Origin: Pelomonas asaccharophilus_A | GTDB taxonomy: Bacteria > Pseudomonadota > Gammaproteobacteria > Burkholderiales > Burkholderiaceae_C | DNA: 64,000 bases | Reading direction: 5' to 3' | Assembly (NCBI RefSeq): GCF_031458115.1 | Contig: NZ_JAVDXV010000011.1 | Coordinates: 1-64,000, forward strand | Part shown: piece after piece, positions 35,144-44,205 of the stretch | Layout: every line of letters starts with the position of its first letter | Numbering within the stretch: position 1 is the stretch's first letter | Made by a program: the position numbers and the translations under genes | The notes under the pieces: generated by a model | The model's database searches: none | What the model was told of the DNA's origin: nothing | The model's input: only the letters and a program-made list of their open reading frames with translations

Positions 35144-36478
35144 ATGGACGAATTGCTGGAGCGCGCGGCCGACGCCGCGCAGGAGGAGGTCATGGACGGC
35201 GCCGCGCTGCGCGGCTCGTCCTTCGACTATCTGGCGCAGCCGGGCACCAACCTGGCCGCCAAGGCCCAGGCCTTCCACGCCTGGGCCGAAAACCGCGTGG
35301 CGCACGGCGTGTTTCCGTACGCCAAGCGCCTGGGCGGGCGGCCGGGCGCCACGGCCGAGCTGACGCTGCTGGACGGCCAGCGCCACGCGGGGCTGAACTA
35401 CTCGTCGCAGGAGTACCTGTCGCTGGCCCGGCACCCGCGCGTCTGCGCCGCGGCGCAGGCGGCGATGGAGCGCTACGGCGTGCACAGCGCCGGCTCCACG
35501 GCGCTGGCCGGCAACGTGGAGGAGACCACCGCGCTGGAGGCCGAGCTGGGCGAGCTGCTGCGCATGCCCGAGGTGCTGCTGTTCCCCACCGGCTGGGCCG
35601 CGGGCTTCGGCGCGATCAAGGGGCTGGTGCGCGAGACCGACCATGTCGTCATGGACCAGCTGGCCCACAACTGCCTGCACGAAGGCGCGCGCGCGGCCAC
35701 GCCCAACATCCATCTGCATCGCCACCTGGACATGGACCATGTCGAGCGGCTGCTCAAGCGCGTGCGCCAGCGCGACCCGCACAACGGCATCCTGCTGGTC
35801 ACCGAGGGCTGCTTCTCGATGGACGCCGACTCGCCCGACCTGAAGCGGCTGCAGGCGCTGGCGCGCGAGCACGGCGCGCTGCTGATGGTGGACGTGGCCC
35901 ACGACCTGGGCTGCATGGGCCCCGGCGGCGGCGGCCAGCTGGCGCTGCAAGGCATGCTGGGCCAGGTGGACCTGGTGATGGGCTCGTTCTCCAAGACCTT
36001 CGCGTCCAACGGCGGCTTCGTCGCCAGCCACGACCGCGCGATCAAGGAGTACCTGCGCTTCTACGCGGCGCCCAACACCTTCTCCAACGCGCTGTCGCCG
36101 GTGCAGGTGGCCATCATCCGCGCCTGCGTGGGGGTGGTGCGCTCGGCCGAAGGCCAGCAGCGTCGTGACCGGCTGATGCACGCCATCCTGGGCCTGCGCG
36201 GCGCGCTGACGGAACAGGGCATCACGGTGCTGGGCCACCCGTCACCCATCGTGCCGGTGCTGCTGGGCAACGATGCGCTGGCCCGCGTGGCCTGCCGCGA
36301 GATGAGCCGGGCCGGGCTGCTGGCCAACCTCGTCGAGTACCCGGCCGTGTCGCTGAACAGCGCGCGGCTGCGCATGCAGGTGATGGCCGACCACACGCCG
36401 GCGCTGGGGCAGACGGCGGCGCGAATCGTGGCGGAGGCGCTGCACCGCGCCCGGGAGATTACTGGCACGTCGCACTGA
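35144..36478 (+). CDS. PLP-dependent alpha-oxoamine synthase family enzyme
   Basis: The 444-residue fold-type I enzyme of the class that includes AONS (BioF), KBL and serine palmitoyltransferase has the PLP lysine Lys284 in GSFSKTFASNGGF. Asp in MVDVAHDLG contacts the PLP ring, and NYSSQEYLSL near 109 is typical. It condenses an amino acid with an acyl-CoA. No bio genes and no kbl/tdh partner are nearby, so a sphingoid-base-like or signal-molecule synthase is possible. The start is ATG 35144 (MDELLERAADAA) after GGGGGC. Confidence 0.85.
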   Translation: MDELLERAADAAQEEVMDGAALRGSSFDYLAQPGTNLAAKAQAFHAWAENRVAHGVFPYAKRLGGRPGATAELTLLDGQRHAGLNYSSQEYLSLARHPRVCAAAQAAMERYGVHSAGSTALAGNVEETTALEAELGELLRMPEVLLFPTGWAAGFGAIKGLVRETDHVVMDQLAHNCLHEGARAATPNIHLHRHLDMDHVERLLKRVRQRDPHNGILLVTEGCFSMDADSPDLKRLQALAREHGALLMVDVAHDLGCMGPGGGGQLALQGMLGQVDLVMGSFSKTFASNGGFVASHDRAIKEYLRFYAAPNTFSNALSPVQVAIIRACVGVVRSAEGQQRRDRLMHAILGLRGALTEQGITVLGHPSPIVPVLLGNDALARVACREMSRAGLLANLVEYPAVSLNSARLRMQVMADHTPALGQTAARIVAEALHRAREITGTSH

Positions 36479-36485
36479 GCTTCAG

Positions 36486-36513
36486 GGGAAGGCCGCAACG
36501 TCGGCGGCCCTTG
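36486..36513. terminator. Possible bidirectional terminator between convergent genes
   Basis: A GGCCGC/GCGGCC stem (36491-36509) with a 7-nt loop lies in the 41 bp between the aminotransferase-like gene and the convergent GST gene. T-tracts are very short on both strands, so the call rests on position and the hairpin. Confidence 0.45.
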
Positions 36514-36519
36514 ACGACG

Positions 36520-37227
36520 TCAGGCCGGCCGGGCGGGGATGGTCAACCCGCGCTGCACCGCCGGCCGCGCGAGGAAGGCCTGCAGCACGCGGTCGACCTG
36601 CTTGAAGTCGGCATAGCCCACCAGCTCGCCGGCGGCGTAGAAGCCGTTGATGTTGCGCACCCACGGGAAGATGGCGATGTCGGCCACGGTGTACTCGTCG
36701 CCCATGATCCAGGCCTTGCCTTCCAGGTGCTTGTCCAGCACGCCCAGCAGCCGGCGCGCCTCGGCCGCGTAGCGGTCACGCGGGCGCTTGTCTTCATAGT
36801 CCTTGCCTGCGAACTTGTGGAAGAAGCCGACCTGGCCAAACATGGGGCCGATGCCGCCCATCTGGAACATCAGCCATTGCAGCGTCTCGTAGCGCCGCGC
36901 GGGGTCGGTGGGCATCAGCTGGCCGGTCTTGTCGGCCAGATAGACGAGGATGGCGCCGCTCTCGAACAGCGGCAGCGGCGCGCCGCCGGGACCGTTGGGG
37001 TCGATGATGGCCGGGATCTTGTTGTTCGGGTTCAGCGACAGGAATTCGGGACTGAGCTGGTCGTTGGTCTCGAAGCTGACCAGGTGCGGCTCGTAGGGCA
37101 GGCCGGTCTCCTCCAGCGCGATGCTGACCTTCACGCCGTTGGGTGTGGGCAGCGAGTACAGCTGCAGCACATCGGGCCGCGCGGCGGGCCATTTCTTCGT
37201 GATGGGGAAGCGGCTGAGATCGGACAT
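36520..37227 (-). CDS. Glutathione S-transferase family protein (YghU/YfcG-like)
   Basis: The 235-residue protein has an N-terminal thioredoxin fold with LYSLPTPNGVKVSIALEE and the cis-proline segment KIPAIIDP, followed by FESGAILVYLADKTG that binds glutathione, then a helical C-terminal domain with GDEYTVADIAIFPWV. The TPNG sequence in place of a catalytic Ser/Cys is characteristic of nu-class (YghU, YfcG) enzymes with disulfide-bond reductase activity. The start is ATG at 37227. Confidence 0.9.
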   Translation of the reverse strand: MSDLSRFPITKKWPAARPDVLQLYSLPTPNGVKVSIALEETGLPYEPHLVSFETNDQLSPEFLSLNPNNKIPAIIDPNGPGGAPLPLFESGAILVYLADKTGQLMPTDPARRYETLQWLMFQMGGIGPMFGQVGFFHKFAGKDYEDKRPRDRYAAEARRLLGVLDKHLEGKAWIMGDEYTVADIAIFPWVRNINGFYAAGELVGYADFKQVDRVLQAFLARPAVQRGLTIPARPA

Positions 37228-37298
37228 GGCGGTCGGGGGAAAGAGGAAATCGCGGCACTGTAGGGGCCGGCCAGTTACCGCATTGCCGACGGGGAATT

Positions 37299-37772
37299 TC
37301 AGCTTCGGGCAGCGATCAGCCGGCGCACGCCCATGATGAGGACCGCCAGCACGCCCGCCACCACGCAGGCGCCGTGCAAGGTCAGCAGCGACACGATGCG
37401 CCACAGCCCGTTGTCGGGGCTCAGCGGCAGCAGCGGCTGGATGTCGGCGTGCATGACGCTGTCCAGCAGCACATGGCTCCAGGCGCCCAGCAGCGCGCCT
37501 ATGGTCACGCGGCGCAACGTGAGGCCGCGCAACCACGTCAGGCCGGCACGGCGCAGCAGCCAGAACCCGGCGATCAACGCGAGCGCCGCCAGCGTCGCGC
37601 CGACATAGGTGTGGAAGAACGCGTGAACGTGCGCGTGACCATGCACGAGGTTGTAGAGCGACTCGACGTCGATGGCCACATTGGCCGCGCAGAAGGCCAG
37701 GAAGCTGACATGGCGGGGCGCGATGGCGTACAGCGCGGCACCGGGGCCGAAGTGGAAGGGGGTGATGGGCAT
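37299..37772 (-). CDS. Four-helix membrane protein (DUF4184-like)
   Basis: The 157-residue protein begins MPITPFHFGPGAALYAIAPR and has four membrane segments and several conserved His/Asp residues (LVHGHAHVHAFFHT, WSHVLLDSVMHAD), as in the YdjM/DUF4184 group of putative metal-dependent membrane hydrolases. Function unknown. It is divergent from ubiA (53 bp gap). Confidence 0.78.
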   Translation of the reverse strand: MPITPFHFGPGAALYAIAPRHVSFLAFCAANVAIDVESLYNLVHGHAHVHAFFHTYVGATLAALALIAGFWLLRRAGLTWLRGLTLRRVTIGALLGAWSHVLLDSVMHADIQPLLPLSPDNGLWRIVSLLTLHGACVVAGVLAVLIMGVRRLIAARS

Positions 37773-37825
37773 GACGCGCGACCATACCCGGCAGCGTCGG
37801 GTGCGCGCGGCGTGAAAATGCCCCC

Positions 37826-38731
37826 ATGACCACCGCCACCCCCGCCCCCACGCCGCCCTCGCGGCTGGCCCTGTATCTGCAGCTGATCCGCTGGGACCGC
37901 CCCGCCGGCTGGCTGCTGCTGCTGTGGCCCACGCTGGCGGCGCTGTGGATCGCCGCGGACGGCTGGCCCGGCTGGCATCTGCTGGCCGTGTTCACGCTGG
38001 GCACCATCCTCATGCGTTCAGCCGGCTGTTGCGTCAACGACGTGGCCGACCGCGAGTTCGACCGCCATGTGGAGCGCACCGCGCAGCGGCCGGTGACCAC
38101 GGGCGCGGTGTCGGTGAAGGAGGCGCTGGCGCTGGGCGCCTTCCTGTCGCTGCTGTCCTTCGGCCTGGTGCTGACGACCAACCCGCCGGCCATCCTGCTG
38201 AGCTTCGGCGCGCTGGCCGTGGCCATCGCCTATCCGTTCGCCAAGCGCGTGCTGGCCATGCCGCAGGCGGTGCTGGGCGTGGCGTTCTCGTTCGGCATCC
38301 CGATGGCGTTCGCCGCCGCGCTGGGCGGCGCGGATTGGAACCTGCACGCCGTGCCGCTGTCGGCCTGGGCGCTGCTGGTGGCCAACCTGTTCTGGGTGCT
38401 GGCCTACGACACCGAGTACGCGATGGTGGACCGCGACGACGACCTGAAGATAGGCGTGCGCTCGTCAGCCATCGCGCTGGGCCGCTGGGACGTGGCCGGC
38501 ATCATGGCCTTCTATGCGGCCTACCTGGCGATGTGGACCGGCCTGGGCCTGCGACTGGGGCTGGGCCGCTGGTTCCTGGCCGGCATGGCGGTGGCCGCGG
38601 CGCAGGCGCTGTGGCATTTCACGCTGATCCGCCGGCGCCGCCGCGCGGAGTGCTTCCGCGCCTTCCGCGCCAACCACTGGCTGGGCTTCGCGGTGTTCGC
38701 GGGCACGGTGGTGGATTTGGCGCTGCGCTGA
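37826..38731 (+). CDS. ubiA: 4-hydroxybenzoate octaprenyltransferase (ubiquinone biosynthesis)
   Basis: The 301-residue inner-membrane prenyltransferase has two Asp-rich motifs that bind prenyl diphosphate through Mg2+: NDVADREFDRHVERTAQRPV (from Asn71) and YDTEYAMVDRDDDLKIG, plus eight or more membrane helices. It attaches the polyprenyl tail to 4-hydroxybenzoate, which UbiC (gene at 44264) supplies from chorismate. Its stop overlaps the next ATG (TGATG). Confidence 0.95.
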   Translation: MTTATPAPTPPSRLALYLQLIRWDRPAGWLLLLWPTLAALWIAADGWPGWHLLAVFTLGTILMRSAGCCVNDVADREFDRHVERTAQRPVTTGAVSVKEALALGAFLSLLSFGLVLTTNPPAILLSFGALAVAIAYPFAKRVLAMPQAVLGVAFSFGIPMAFAAALGGADWNLHAVPLSAWALLVANLFWVLAYDTEYAMVDRDDDLKIGVRSSAIALGRWDVAGIMAFYAAYLAMWTGLGLRLGLGRWFLAGMAVAAAQALWHFTLIRRRRRAECFRAFRANHWLGFAVFAGTVVDLALR

Positions 38732-39498
38732 TGGACGCACGGCGTCGCCTGCTGGCCTGCGGCGCGGCGCTGCTGGCGCCCCGCTGGGCGCGTGCCGAGC
38801 CCGCGGCCAATACCGGCCCGCTGGTGATGGCCAACGCGGTCTACCCGCCGTTGGTGAATCCGGCCGGCCACGCCAGCGGCGCGGGCTGCGACATCGACAT
38901 TGCACGCGAGGCGCTGCGGCGCGGTGGCTTCGACGGCGCCGTCGAGCTGCAGCTCGTGCCGTGGAAGCGCGCGCTGTTCATGCTGCAGCACGGCACGGCT
39001 GACTTCACGACGACGGCCAATTTCAGCGCCGAGCGCGACCGCTTCCTGCGCTGGAGCACGCCCTACCGCGCCGGCGTGCGCTACCAGTTCTACACGCGCA
39101 AGGGCTCGCCGCTGCGGCTCGCACGGCTGGAGGACCTGCGCGGCCGGCGGCTGGCGCTGAGCGCCGGCTTCATCTACCCGCAGGCGGTGCTGCTGGCCAC
39201 GGGCACGCCCGCCGAGTACGGCCGCAGCGTGGCCGACGCCGTGCGGCTGGTGGAGCGTGGCCGCGCCGAGGTGGCGCTGGTCAGCGCGCTGGCAGGCACG
39301 TGGGAGATCCGCCAGGCCGGCATGGGCGACGCGCTGGACCGCCAGCCGCTGGAGTTCTTCAACGCCGAACCCACGTTCATGGCCTTCTCCCAGGCCAGCC
39401 CGCGCGCCGACGCGGCGCTGGCGGCGATGAACGCGGGCATCGCCAGCCTGCAGCGCGACGGCAGTATTGCCCGGCTGGAGCGGCGCTACGTGCGCTGA
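38731..39498 (+). CDS. Periplasmic solute-binding protein family 3 (amino-acid type)
   Basis: The 255-residue protein has a signal peptide (about 1-21, twin basic, ending ARA) and the SBP_bac_3 pattern: GCDIDIAREALRRGG, VPWKRALFMLQHGTADF, FSAERDRFLRWSTPY. No ABC permease or ATPase is adjacent, so it may serve as an orphan receptor or sensor. The ATG overlaps ubiA's stop, an odd partner, probably just compact packing. Confidence 0.85.
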   Translation: MDARRRLLACGAALLAPRWARAEPAANTGPLVMANAVYPPLVNPAGHASGAGCDIDIAREALRRGGFDGAVELQLVPWKRALFMLQHGTADFTTTANFSAERDRFLRWSTPYRAGVRYQFYTRKGSPLRLARLEDLRGRRLALSAGFIYPQAVLLATGTPAEYGRSVADAVRLVERGRAEVALVSALAGTWEIRQAGMGDALDRQPLEFFNAEPTFMAFSQASPRADAALAAMNAGIASLQRDGSIARLERRYVR

Positions 39499-39561
39499 GG
39501 CCGCTACATTGCGGCCCCGGCACGTCAACGTGCCGCTGTCCAGTCACCAGGGAGTTTGCCA

Positions 39562-41163
39562 ATGTCGAGTATTGTCCGCCGCAGCGCCGCGGGATTGTTG
39601 TTGCTGGGCCTGCTGGCCGGTTGCGGCGGGGGTGGCGGTGGCGCGGGTGAATCCCTGTTCCGCGATGTGCCGACCGGTGGCGGCTCATCGGGTGGCAGCA
39701 CTGGCAGCGGCGCGTCGCCCGACCCGGCTGGCCCCTCGTCCAGCTTCGCGCAGCAGTGCGCGGCCAACAACACGCTGGCCGCCGCCAACCTGCGCACGTC
39801 CTCGCTGGACACCGAGAAGAAATGGGTGCGCGCCTATTTCGACGAGGCCTATCTGTGGCGCGACGAGGTGCCGCGCGTGGACCCCAGCGCCACGGCCTAC
39901 AGCGGCAGCAATGCCTATGAGGCGCTGGACGCCTACTTCGAGGCGCTGAAGTCGCCGCAGACCACCGACACCGGCGCACGCCGCGACCGCTTCAGCTTCA
40001 CCTACGAAACGGCCAAGTGGAAGGCCATGTCGGAGAGCGCCACCGAGGCCGGCTACGGCATCGAGTGGAGCAGCGCCAGCACCACGCCGCCGCGCAAGCT
40101 GCGCATCGCCTACGTGGAGCCCGGCACGCCGGCCGCGAACGCCGGCCTGCAGCGTGGCGACGAGCTGGTCAGCGTGGACGGTGCGGACGCCGACACGCCC
40201 ACGCAGGCCGGCGTCGATGTGCTGAACGAAGGCCTCTACCCCAGCGTGCTGGGCGCCTCGCACGCCTTCGTGTTCCGCCGCGGCGGCGTGGAGCTGTCGC
40301 GCAGCCTAAACAGCGCCAACGTCACGAAGAACCCGGTGCCGCAGGCCCGCGTGCTGACGCTGTCCAACGGCGCACGCGCCGGCTACCTGCTGTTCAACGA
40401 CCACAACCTGCCGGCCGAGCAGCTGCTGATCAACGCGGTGCGCGACTTCCGCAGCCAGAACATCAGCGAGCTGGTGCTGGACCTGCGCTACAACGGCGGT
40501 GGCTACCTGTTCATCGCCAGCGAACTGGCCACGATGATCGCCGGCACCACGCGCACGACCGGCCAGGCCTTCGAAACGCTGCGCTACAGCGCCAAGCGCA
40601 GCGCCGAGAACGAGACCACGCCGTTCTTCGCCGACTCCTGCATCGCCGTCAACGGCCGCTGCTCCAGCGTTCAGCCGCTGCCCACGCTGAACCTGAGCCG
40701 CGTCTACGTGCTGGCGCAGAAAGGCACCTGCTCGGCCAGCGAGGCCATCATCAACGGCCTGCGCGGCATCAACGTCGACGTGGTGCTGATCGGCGGCCAG
40801 ACCTGCGGCAAGCCCTATGGCTTCACGGCCAAGGACAACTGCGGCATCAGCTACTTCCCCATCGAGTTCGCGGGCGTCAACGCCAAGGGCTTCGGCGACT
40901 ACGCGGACGGATTCGTGCCGGGCAGCGGCGCCAGCGCGCGCTTTGTGCCGGGCTGCACGGTGGCCGACGACTTCACGCGCGCGTTGGGCGACACGCAGGA
41001 GGGCATGCTGGCCGCAGCGATGAGCCACGCCGTCACCGGCCAGTGCCCGGTCGGCATGGTCAGCACGACGGCCAGCGTGCGTGCGCAGCGCGGCCTGGAA
41101 GGGGCGCCGCTGCACCTGCAGCGACACCCGGCGCGCAGCAACCGCCTGCTGCTGCCCAGGTAA
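39562..41163 (+). CDS. S41-family peptidase lipoprotein (C-terminal processing protease type)
   Basis: The 533-residue protein has a lipobox LLAGC after a short signal (Cys at about 21), followed by a Gly/Ser-rich linker, a helical region, a PDZ domain (AYVEPGTPAANAGLQRGDELVSVDG) and an S41 protease core with Ser391 in GTCSASEAIINGL and a downstream CGKPYGF. The start is ATG 39562 after GGGAG. It is an outer-membrane-anchored periplasmic protease that probably trims or degrades envelope proteins. Three Cys pairs in the core suggest disulfides. Confidence 0.9.
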   Translation: MSSIVRRSAAGLLLLGLLAGCGGGGGGAGESLFRDVPTGGGSSGGSTGSGASPDPAGPSSSFAQQCAANNTLAAANLRTSSLDTEKKWVRAYFDEAYLWRDEVPRVDPSATAYSGSNAYEALDAYFEALKSPQTTDTGARRDRFSFTYETAKWKAMSESATEAGYGIEWSSASTTPPRKLRIAYVEPGTPAANAGLQRGDELVSVDGADADTPTQAGVDVLNEGLYPSVLGASHAFVFRRGGVELSRSLNSANVTKNPVPQARVLTLSNGARAGYLLFNDHNLPAEQLLINAVRDFRSQNISELVLDLRYNGGGYLFIASELATMIAGTTRTTGQAFETLRYSAKRSAENETTPFFADSCIAVNGRCSSVQPLPTLNLSRVYVLAQKGTCSASEAIINGLRGINVDVVLIGGQTCGKPYGFTAKDNCGISYFPIEFAGVNAKGFGDYADGFVPGSGASARFVPGCTVADDFTRALGDTQEGMLAAAMSHAVTGQCPVGMVSTTASVRAQRGLEGAPLHLQRHPARSNRLLLPR

Positions 41164-41181
41164 TTCGCTTCAGCGACTTGC

Positions 41182-41318
41182 GGGCCGAGCGCCGGGCCGC
41201 TCCCAAGCCGGCCCGCCTTGGGCGATGTGCTTGCGGCTCAATGCCGCAAGCATCGCCGTCCCCTCGGGGGACCGACCAGGCTCACCCGCGTTCAGCGGCG
41301 TGAGACTGGGCGAGGGGC
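41182..41318 (-). repeat. Dispersed 3'-end element, copy B
   Basis: Reads on the minus strand from 41318 to 41182. Best-formed copy: on the plus strand the stem GGCGATG-tg-CTTGCGGC-TCAAT-GCCGCAAG-CATCGCC (41221-41257) is followed by the GTCCCC-TCG-GGGGAC hairpin (41258-41272). The oxidoreductase gene (minus strand) runs 36 nt into it and takes its stop codon from it. It lies between two convergent genes. Confidence 0.93.
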
Positions 41319-42346
41319 TTCTTATTAACGCCGCCGGGAAACTTCTCCCGGATGGCGTCGCTCCAGCGCGCCAGCCCAAGCGTCTCGCTGTGAGGCACGC
41401 GCGGACTCTCCAGCAGGCCCGCGCGGATGCAGGCCTGAGCCTCGGCGATCTCGCCCTCGAAGCCGTTGATGACGTGGGGAGCGTCAAAGCGCTGGGGTGC
41501 TTCCTTGCGCGTGACCAGCTCCACCTGTTCCGAGCCCCAGAAGTCGGTCGGGAAACGCAGGCCCGCCTTCGTGCCTATGGCTTCGAAGGCATTGACCGAT
41601 GACGCATCGAAGCCGCAACGGAACTGCGAGGTCACGCCGCCGGGGAAGTGCAGCGTCGCACAGACGGACGCGTCCACACCCGTGGGTGCGAGCGTGGCGG
41701 CCACGTCGATGTGGAGCGGCTCGGGGCAGACGCCGCCATTCATCTGCTGCAGCACCCAGCGCGTCACGGCGAGGTTGTAGATGCCGATGTCCCACAGCGA
41801 GCCGCCAGCCAGCGCGGGGTTCCAGCAGCGGTGGCTGAGGTCGGCGGGGCCGGTGAAGCAGAAGGTCGAGTTCATCGCGCGCAGCTCGCCGATGGCGCCC
41901 TCGCGCAGCAGCTTGGCCGCCAGGTCGTAGGCCGGCAGGAAACGCGTCCACACCGCTTCCATCAGGAACACGCCCTTCTCGCGTGCCAGATCGATCAAGG
42001 TCTGGGCCTCCTCCAGCGACGTGACCAGCGGCTTCTCGCACAGCACCGGCTTGCCCGCCAGCAGCGCGGCACGGATGTACTCGGAATGATGCGAGTGCGG
42101 CGTCGCGATGTAGACGGCGTCCACGGCCGGGTCGGCCAGCAGGTCTGCCAGCGTTGTCGTCACGCGCGCAGCTTCGCCGCCCTGCTTCCATTGGTCGGCA
42201 TAGGCCTGGCCCTTGGAGGCATCGCGGGCGAACACGGCCGCGAGGCGGGCGCCCGGCACGGCCGCCAGCGCGCCGGCGAAACGGTTGGCGATGCCGCCAG
42301 GGCCGATGACGCCCCAGTTGAAGGTCTGCTTGTCGTCATGGGCCAT
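41282..42346 (-). CDS. Gfo/Idh/MocA-family NAD(P)-dependent oxidoreductase
   Basis: The 354-residue enzyme has an N-terminal Rossmann fold (GVIGPGGIANRFAGAL), the HSHHSEYI substrate-loop residues, CEKPL motif near 107, and a C-terminal alpha/beta domain. It probably oxidises or reduces a sugar, inositol or related polyol. The last 12 residues (KPLAQSHAAERG) come from a dispersed repeat and are almost the same as those ending the unrelated protein at 51971. Its start overlaps the HPP-CBS gene by 11 bp, so the two are coupled. Confidence 0.9.
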   Translation of the reverse strand: MAHDDKQTFNWGVIGPGGIANRFAGALAAVPGARLAAVFARDASKGQAYADQWKQGGEAARVTTTLADLLADPAVDAVYIATPHSHHSEYIRAALLAGKPVLCEKPLVTSLEEAQTLIDLAREKGVFLMEAVWTRFLPAYDLAAKLLREGAIGELRAMNSTFCFTGPADLSHRCWNPALAGGSLWDIGIYNLAVTRWVLQQMNGGVCPEPLHIDVAATLAPTGVDASVCATLHFPGGVTSQFRCGFDASSVNAFEAIGTKAGLRFPTDFWGSEQVELVTRKEAPQRFDAPHVINGFEGEIAEAQACIRAGLLESPRVPHSETLGLARWSDAIREKFPGGVNKKPLAQSHAAERG

Positions 42347-43484
42347 GGCTGAGGGCTTTCACGAGGTCGGATTGCGTGAGGATGCCGACGAGCCTTGCCT
42401 GCTCGCCGACGATGGGAAGGTGGTGGTGGCCGATGGCCGAGAACAGCGGCACCAGCTCGGCAATGGCGCGGTCGGCGCTGGCCACGCGCACTTGGCGCGT
42501 CATGATCTGGCCCACCGCCTCGGGCTTGGTGGAATGCGTCTGCGGCGACGGCTTCAGCAGCGTCTGCAGGCGGCCCGCCAGGCCTTCGCGCTGCTCGCCT
42601 TCGGCCGCACGGATGAAGTCGGCTCTCGTGACGATGCCCACGATGCGGTCCACGCGGTCCACCACCGGCAGCGCCTTGATGCGGTGCTGCTGAAGCAGCG
42701 CCCAGGCCTCGGCCAGCGGCGTGCCGAACTCGACCGTGACGACGGGGCTGGACATGATGTCCGCGCAGCGCAGCCCACCCAGCCGGTTGCGGTAGGCCAG
42801 CAGCTCGGCCTCCTGCAGCAGGCCCGAGAGGTCGTCGCGCGGCACGTCCAGCACCTGGTTGTAGCGGGCCAGCACGGCGTCCAGCTCGGCGTCGCCAAAG
42901 CGCGGCGGCGCCACGCTGGCACCCACGGCCGGCGACGCGGCGGACACATGCTGCGCATGCGGATAGCGCCGGCCCGTGGCGCTGTTGTAGGCCATGCCGG
43001 CCAGTACCAGCAGCAGCGAGTTGAGCGCCACCGGCACGAAGGCGAAGTGCCAGTCCAGCATGCCGGTCAGCACCATCAGCAGCGCCGCCGCGCCGCCCGG
43101 CGGATGCAAGCAGCGCAGCGCGAACATCAGCGCGATGGCCAACGCAACGGCGGTCGCAGCGATCCCTACCGGCGGCAGAGGCAGCCAATGCAGACAGGCG
43201 ATGCCCACCAGCGCAGACACCGTGTTGCCGCCCACGACGGCCCACGGCTGGGCCAGCGGGCTGGCCGGAACGCCGAACACCAGCACGGCGCTGGCGCCCA
43301 GCGGCGCCACCAGCCAAGGCAGGTTCGCGCCGTCGAACAGATGCGTTAGCAGGCCCGCCAGCAGCACGCCCAGGCCGGCGCCCAGCACCACGCGCAGGCG
43401 CTCGCGCGCATCGACGGCCAGCGGCGCGGGCCGCAGCGCATTCAGCAGGCTCAGGACTCGGTCGGGCAGCGAAGCAGATGACAT
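42336..43484 (-). CDS. HPP-family membrane protein with tandem CBS domains
   Basis: The 382-residue protein has an N-terminal HPP membrane domain with about five helices and the naming motif LHPPGGAAAL, then a linker and two CBS domains (CADIMSSPVVTVEFG and VGQIMTRQVRVASA) that bind adenine nucleotides. HPP proteins act in nitrite or ion transport in some bacteria and plants. The ATG at 43484 (MSSASLPD) is preferred over a TTG two codons earlier. The next gene's start lies within its 3' end. Confidence 0.88.
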   Translation of the reverse strand: MSSASLPDRVLSLLNALRPAPLAVDARERLRVVLGAGLGVLLAGLLTHLFDGANLPWLVAPLGASAVLVFGVPASPLAQPWAVVGGNTVSALVGIACLHWLPLPPVGIAATAVALAIALMFALRCLHPPGGAAALLMVLTGMLDWHFAFVPVALNSLLLVLAGMAYNSATGRRYPHAQHVSAASPAVGASVAPPRFGDAELDAVLARYNQVLDVPRDDLSGLLQEAELLAYRNRLGGLRCADIMSSPVVTVEFGTPLAEAWALLQQHRIKALPVVDRVDRIVGIVTRADFIRAAEGEQREGLAGRLQTLLKPSPQTHSTKPEAVGQIMTRQVRVASADRAIAELVPLFSAIGHHHLPIVGEQARLVGILTQSDLVKALSHGP

Positions 43485-43556
43485 GGGCAACCAGGCCCAG
43501 ATGGCCTAGCCGCGCATTGTGTCCGCGACCGCTACGCGGCCCGGTTCATTCGGGTT

Positions 43557-44108
43557 TCAGGCTGCTTTGGCCAGCAGCCCGCTCATCTGCGTCTTCAGCA
43601 CCTGCGCCTGGGCACGGCGCTCCTTGGTCGCGGCGCGCTGGTAGGCGGCCTCGGCCTTCTCGCGCAGCGCGACGGCGCGCTCCAGCGCCTCCTGGTAGCG
43701 CTCGACGGTGTAGGTGTTCTCGGTGCCGATGTAGACGCTACGCGCCAGCGGCGTGTCGCCAAAGCGCGGCAGGGTCACCGCGAAGCTGCAATCACGGACA
43801 CGGCTGCCCGCACGCTGGCGGACGATGGGGCCGGAGATGCCCGACGGCAGGTCGCTCTGCTTCTTGCGGCTGGGTGTGCGGCGCAGGCGCGAAGGCGCCG
43901 GCATCGTCGCGATGCGCTTCAGCAATTCCTTGGTGGCCAGTGCCAGCGCCTTTTTCGCGCCGCTGCCATCCTGGCTGTGGTCGGAGTACAGCTTGGTACC
44001 CCCGTAGCGCAACTGCCAGCCGTGCGTGGACAAGTGGTCAATGCGCTGAATGCATTGCGGGACGACGAAGTGCTCGCCGCTGAAGATCACGACCTCACGG
44101 GTTTTCAT
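43557..44108 (-). CDS. Hypothetical protein with possible AP2-like DNA-binding segment
   Basis: The 183-residue, basic, Lys/Arg-rich protein starts MKTREVVIFSGEHFVVPQC. Residues about 105-160 (RVRDCSFAVTLPRFGD, then ARSVYIGTENTYTVERYQEA) resemble an AP2/integrase-type DNA-binding domain: a three-stranded sheet, conserved aromatic, then a helix. That likeness is by eye and unproven. The leader region is unusually AT-rich with two inverted repeats. It stands alone between two operons; composition hints at transfer. Confidence 0.65.
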   Translation of the reverse strand: MKTREVVIFSGEHFVVPQCIQRIDHLSTHGWQLRYGGTKLYSDHSQDGSGAKKALALATKELLKRIATMPAPSRLRRTPSRKKQSDLPSGISGPIVRQRAGSRVRDCSFAVTLPRFGDTPLARSVYIGTENTYTVERYQEALERAVALREKAEAAYQRAATKERRAQAQVLKTQMSGLLAKAA

Positions 44109-44205
44109 TTTCTGCCCCAAACATCTGCCCTCCTGCACCGTGGCGCGGAGGATCTACTAACGCCCCTTTGACGTGGACCGAGTGTAGGGCGGCTTATGGC
44201 TCAAG

